Positions 62,818 through 64,000 of a DNA stretch of 64,000 nt are shown piece after piece. Source of the stretch: Paenibacillus oralis (GTDB taxonomy: Bacteria > Bacillota > Bacilli > Paenibacillales > Paenibacillaceae); NCBI RefSeq assembly GCF_003863965.1, contig NZ_RRCN01000002.1, positions 64,569-128,568 on the forward strand. The letters are read 5' to 3'. Each line of letters starts with the position of its first letter. The stretch's first letter is position 1. The notes under the pieces were generated by a model. It had not been told where the DNA came from. It did not search any database and saw only the letters and a program-made list of their open reading frames with translations. A program made the position numbers and the translations under genes.

Positions 62818-64000
62818 ATGTTGAAGTACTTTGTTGAAAAAGGAGAAGAATGGGCCCATCCAATTCTCATTCTTCGATCGATCATGCGAAATATGCTTTA
62901 CGATGCCAATTTCCGTGAACCGATTAGAAAAAAACGTTTGAAGAAACTGGATTCTACCGATCCACTCACTAAAAAGGATCAATCGGAAGGACAAATCACA
63001 CTGATGGACTTGGAAACCCGGACATGTGGGCGAGATGGCGACTTACCATACGAGCCTCTTTGTCTTGACGGTAAACCGGCAAACCCTGATCTTGCATGCG
63101 CAAGTTTTACTTTGCAGGGGCGGATTTTCCTGCTGAAAACAGTGCTATACTTCCAGAAGCAAGCTGGAATGGAGCTTGTGACCCCGGAGGACATCGAGTA
63201 CATTAAAAAGGTTTGGAAGCAGGAGATGGGATGGGTTGAAAATGAAAAGGACCTCACACCAGAAGCTGTACCATACTATGGAGCACTTGTCCTCGATAAG
63301 GAATACCAGTTAAATGAAGCTGAAACAACCATACCCAATTTAGTTGTTGATCCTAAATACTATGCTCTTGAAGAGACGTTGCAGCTTAAAAACCGGTATA
63401 AGGAAGTCAAGGACTTGGTAAAACATGAAAGACTGAGAGTCCTCAATTCAACAAAGGATGCGACTCCGGAAACCTTGAATTTTATTTTCTATGTAACGAC
63501 CGATTTTGGCGGTGGTGAGGAAGAAATTTACGATGTTTTGAATCGAGCCAAAGTCAAGACCGGGCACAACATACCATTTTATTGGGTGCCAGTTGTGGCA
63601 AGAGAGAAAAACAGGAACGTGTTTTGGAATAACGTAACCTTTATAGTCTCAAGGCCAGACATTAAAACATCATCAGATGCAAGATCGTTTGTTAACTCCT
63701 TCATTGAAGCGGGGTGCAATCATCAGGAGGAAGTTTACAACTGCGAGAAGCACTTCTGGCAAATGCTCAAGGGGAAATCTACATTTGAAGCCAGAAAGAA
63801 GCTATTCATGCTCGGTATGCATCCAAATCAACTTTCGGAGGAACTGAAATTATTTGTAGGCGTAAATGATGAAGAACTCATGGTGGCTTATGCCATTAAG
63901 AGTTCCATTGGCGATGGTCTTTCCAGGATGGAAGCTGAAAAGGCGAAGAAATTATGTTGCTCTAGCCAATACTGGGACGAAGTATTCTGGACTCTGCTTT
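62818..64000 (+). CDS. large protein of unknown function (3' truncated by window)
   Basis: At least 394 residues from ATG 62818 (TAAGGAAG upstream), open to the window end. It starts MLKYFVEKGEEWAHPILILR. A middle segment reads NFIFYVTTDFGGGEEEIYDV and IPFYWVPVVAREKNRNVFWN, and the later part is helical (AYAIKSSIGDGLSRMEAEK). No family recognised. It begins 15 bp after the intron B end, so the intron sits in its leader. Confidence 0.6.
   Translation, partial: MLKYFVEKGEEWAHPILILRSIMRNMLYDANFREPIRKKRLKKLDSTDPLTKKDQSEGQITLMDLETRTCGRDGDLPYEPLCLDGKPANPDLACASFTLQGRIFLLKTVLYFQKQAGMELVTPEDIEYIKKVWKQEMGWVENEKDLTPEAVPYYGALVLDKEYQLNEAETTIPNLVVDPKYYALEETLQLKNRYKEVKDLVKHERLRVLNSTKDATPETLNFIFYVTTDFGGGEEEIYDVLNRAKVKTGHNIPFYWVPVVAREKNRNVFWNNVTFIVSRPDIKTSSDARSFVNSFIEAGCNHQEEVYNCEKHFWQMLKGKSTFEARKKLFMLGMHPNQLSEELKLFVGVNDEELMVAYAIKSSIGDGLSRMEAEKAKKLCCSSQYWDEVFWTLL

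Overview
The window looks like genomic DNA of an endospore-forming Firmicute of Bacillales/Alicyclobacillaceae type. The left end carries sporulation-type chromosomal genes (a YunC-like gene, dipicolinate synthase subunit A, PAS-domain histidine kinases) and an Hsp20 gene. Ribosome binding sites are strong AGGAGG types, and promoters are SigA-like with TATAAT boxes.

Layout. (1) 1-7.5 kb: chromosomal genes, already damaged. dpaA has lost its C-terminus, and a second kinase is split by an IS3-family (IS150-like) element. (2) 7.5-8.9 kb: mostly degenerate DNA with short TTACACAG repeats; this is the likely seam between chromosome and an acquired element. (3) 8.9-64 kb: a large acquired element, probably an integrated jumbo-phage-like or plasmid-like genome. 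It encodes DNA metabolism and modification functions: a TGT/DpdA-like transglycosylase, 5'-3' exonuclease, NAD-dependent ligase, a beta-type DNA methyltransferase, a gamma-type methyltransferase-helicase fusion, three paralogous C5-methyltransferase-like proteins with AbrB-like N-termini, and two PP-loop/PAPS-reductase (DndC-like) proteins. Many small proteins of unknown function, several zinc-ribbon proteins, ParB-like/DUF262 proteins and a Spo0E-like protein accompany them. No virion structural, integrase or conjugation genes were recognised here.

The most striking feature is a family of at least 16 related leader RNAs placed in front of most gene blocks of the acquired element. Each has a SigA-like promoter, a 5' hairpin whose loop resembles AGCATGCGCA, a fixed ATTCTA motif directly after the stem, a long gene-specific terminator hairpin that can compete with a smaller internal hairpin, and a tail resembling GCACCTACAACCCAA before the ribosome binding site. 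The element therefore seems to run a common RNA-based attenuation or antitermination circuit over tens of kilobases. I do not recognise it as a known riboswitch, T-box or attenuator class.

The element is also decaying or draft-quality. There are in-frame stop codons and frameshifts in several small genes, an IS1182-family element inserted at a terminator palindrome, a group II intron splitting the methyltransferase-helicase gene (with an RT that lacks its YADD block), and a tandem pair of group II introns at the right end. Start sites were chosen by ribosome binding site and are inferences. Hypothetical proteins are named as such.
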